Part shown: positions 31,370 through 31,798 of the stretch, piece after piece
Layout: each line of letters opens with the position of its first letter
Position numbering within the stretch: the first letter of the stretch is position 1
IMG/VR virus record: IMGVR_UViG_3300032293_002078
Span: 1-31,798 of that record
Strand: one strand, 5' to 3'
DNA length: 31,798 nucleotides
Source of the DNA: a virus
The notes under the pieces: model-generated
The model's database searches: none
Told to the model about the DNA's origin: nothing
What the model saw: the letters and a program-made list of their open reading frames with translations, nothing else
Program-made: the position numbers and the translations under genes

Positions 31370-31391
31370 TTTGGAGTCTATATTTTCTTTT
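31360..31391 (+). terminator. Terminator overlapping the stop codon of the TGT-like gene
   Basis: A 7-bp stem TGGACTC / GAGTCTA (31360-31366 with 31374-31380, one G-T wobble), loop TAATTTG, followed by TATTTTCTTTT. The loop carries the AATTTGG box of the next promoter. Confidence 0.6.
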
Positions 31392-31401
31392 CGTATATTT
31401 A
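31368..31401 (+). promoter_or_regulatory. Host-type promoter AATTTGG-N19-TATATT before 31418 gene
   Basis: AATTTGG at 31368-31374, TATATTTA at 31394-31401. The -33 box lies in the loop and arm of the upstream terminator, so one sequence serves to end and begin transcription. The ATG is at 31418. Confidence 0.65.
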
Positions 31402-31417
31402 ACCAAAAATAAAAGTT

Positions 31418-31675
31418 ATGGAATATTTAAGTTTATATGATTACCTAGGAAAACCTGCAGGTAATGATCTAGGAAAAGAAGTAGCATCAGCCGCTATTAA
31501 CGCGAATATTAAAATGCAAACCCGTGAAATTACTAATCCAAAATACGAAGGGAGAGTAAATCTTTACCCTAAAGATTTCTTAGATTTCTATTTTAGAGAA
31601 CCAGAATCAATCCATCAAGAAGATTTACCAGGAACACTTAATAGAGTTATTGATGAAGATGATTTACCCTTTTAA
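31418..31675 (+). CDS. 85-residue protein ending in an SSB-like DDLPF tail
   Basis: A small acidic protein: MEYLSLYDYLGKPAGNDLGKEV, AINANIKMQTREITNPKYEGRVNLYPKDFLDFYF, and the terminus RVIDEDDLPF. The last five residues DDLPF match the end of the phage gp32 homologue at 21215, and resemble the partner-binding tip of bacterial SSB. The body has no recognised fold. A role in docking to SSB-binding proteins of host or phage is inference. It has its own host-type promoter and is followed after 2 bp by another gene. Confidence 0.7.
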   Translation: MEYLSLYDYLGKPAGNDLGKEVASAAINANIKMQTREITNPKYEGRVNLYPKDFLDFYFREPESIHQEDLPGTLNRVIDEDDLPF

Positions 31676-31677
31676 TC

Positions 31678-31798
31678 ATGGATAAATTAACAAAACAGGA
31701 ATTTGAAAAATTCCGTGAACTGTGGAAAGAAGAATGGTATACTCATTGGAGATTATTAGATATAGATTTTGAATGTTATATGCTAATGAAAGGATTAA
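31678..31798 (+). CDS. Partial gene, cut by window end
   Basis: ATG two bases after the previous stop opens a frame that stays open to the right edge: MDKLTKQEFEKFRELWKEEW then YTHWRLLDIDFECYMLMKGL. The last three bases TAA are out of frame. It is Lys/Glu/Trp-rich and helical. Function cannot be told from 40 residues. Confidence 0.55.
   Translation, partial: MDKLTKQEFEKFRELWKEEWYTHWRLLDIDFECYMLMKGL

Overview
The window looks like part of the genome of a contractile-tailed, T4-like (myovirus-type) phage of a Bacteroidetes host, probably a flavobacterium-like marine or freshwater bacterium. Every gene reads on the plus strand. The DNA is very AT-rich, genes are tightly packed (ATGA overlaps, gaps usually under 100 bp), and start codons are preceded by A/T-rich leaders rather than GGAGG-type ribosome sites. 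Several short intergenic regions carry AATTTGG-N19-TATATT, which fits the Bacteroidetes -33 (TTTG) / -7 (TAnnTTTG) promoter. Host assignment rests on this promoter and translation style, so it is inference.

Region 1 (1-5801) is a surface and glycosylation block. It holds the end of a Ser/Thr-rich collagen-like (Gly-X-Y) fibre or adhesin, then three glycosyltransferase genes: a three-domain 886-residue enzyme (GT-B + GT-A-like + GT25), a GT4-type enzyme, and a GT9-like enzyme resembling the autotransporter O-heptosyltransferases (TibC/BAHT), with a C-terminal four-cysteine finger. The layout suggests a phage that may sugar-coat its own Ser/Thr-rich fibre.

Region 2 (5803-18338) is the tail module: small coiled-coil protein, tail sheath (gp18), tail tube (gp19), terminator, a gp26/gp51-like tail or baseplate chaperone pair with a probable ribosomal frameshift at a T7 run, terminator, tape measure with proline-hendecad repeats, a small duplicated-repeat protein, a gp48/gp54-position tube-cap candidate, a gp53-like LysM protein, a large baseplate hub candidate and one more structural protein. 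A recurrent ATATTTATAA/T element sits 23-41 bp before six genes in regions 1 and 2 and is a candidate late promoter.

Region 3 (18394-27486) is replication and nucleotide metabolism: a compact family-A DNA polymerase with a degenerate exonuclease domain, two small unknowns, gp32-like single-strand binding protein with a bacterial-style DDLPF tail, UvsX recombinase, a FEN-type 5' nuclease, gp41/DnaB-like helicase with a TTG start, and class I ribonucleotide reductase NrdB and NrdA.

Region 4 (27508-31798) holds small and accessory genes: a multi-span membrane protein with two EF-hand-like loops, two small unknowns, a protein with two AT-hooks, a GNAT acetyltransferase, a 29-residue membrane peptide, a small basic-start protein, a short tRNA-guanine transglycosylase-like protein resembling DpdA DNA-modification enzymes, an 85-residue protein ending in the same DDLPF tail as the gp32 homologue, and a gene cut by the window edge. 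No tRNA, rRNA, CRISPR array or insertion sequence was recognised, and no gene-free stretch exceeds about 105 bp.
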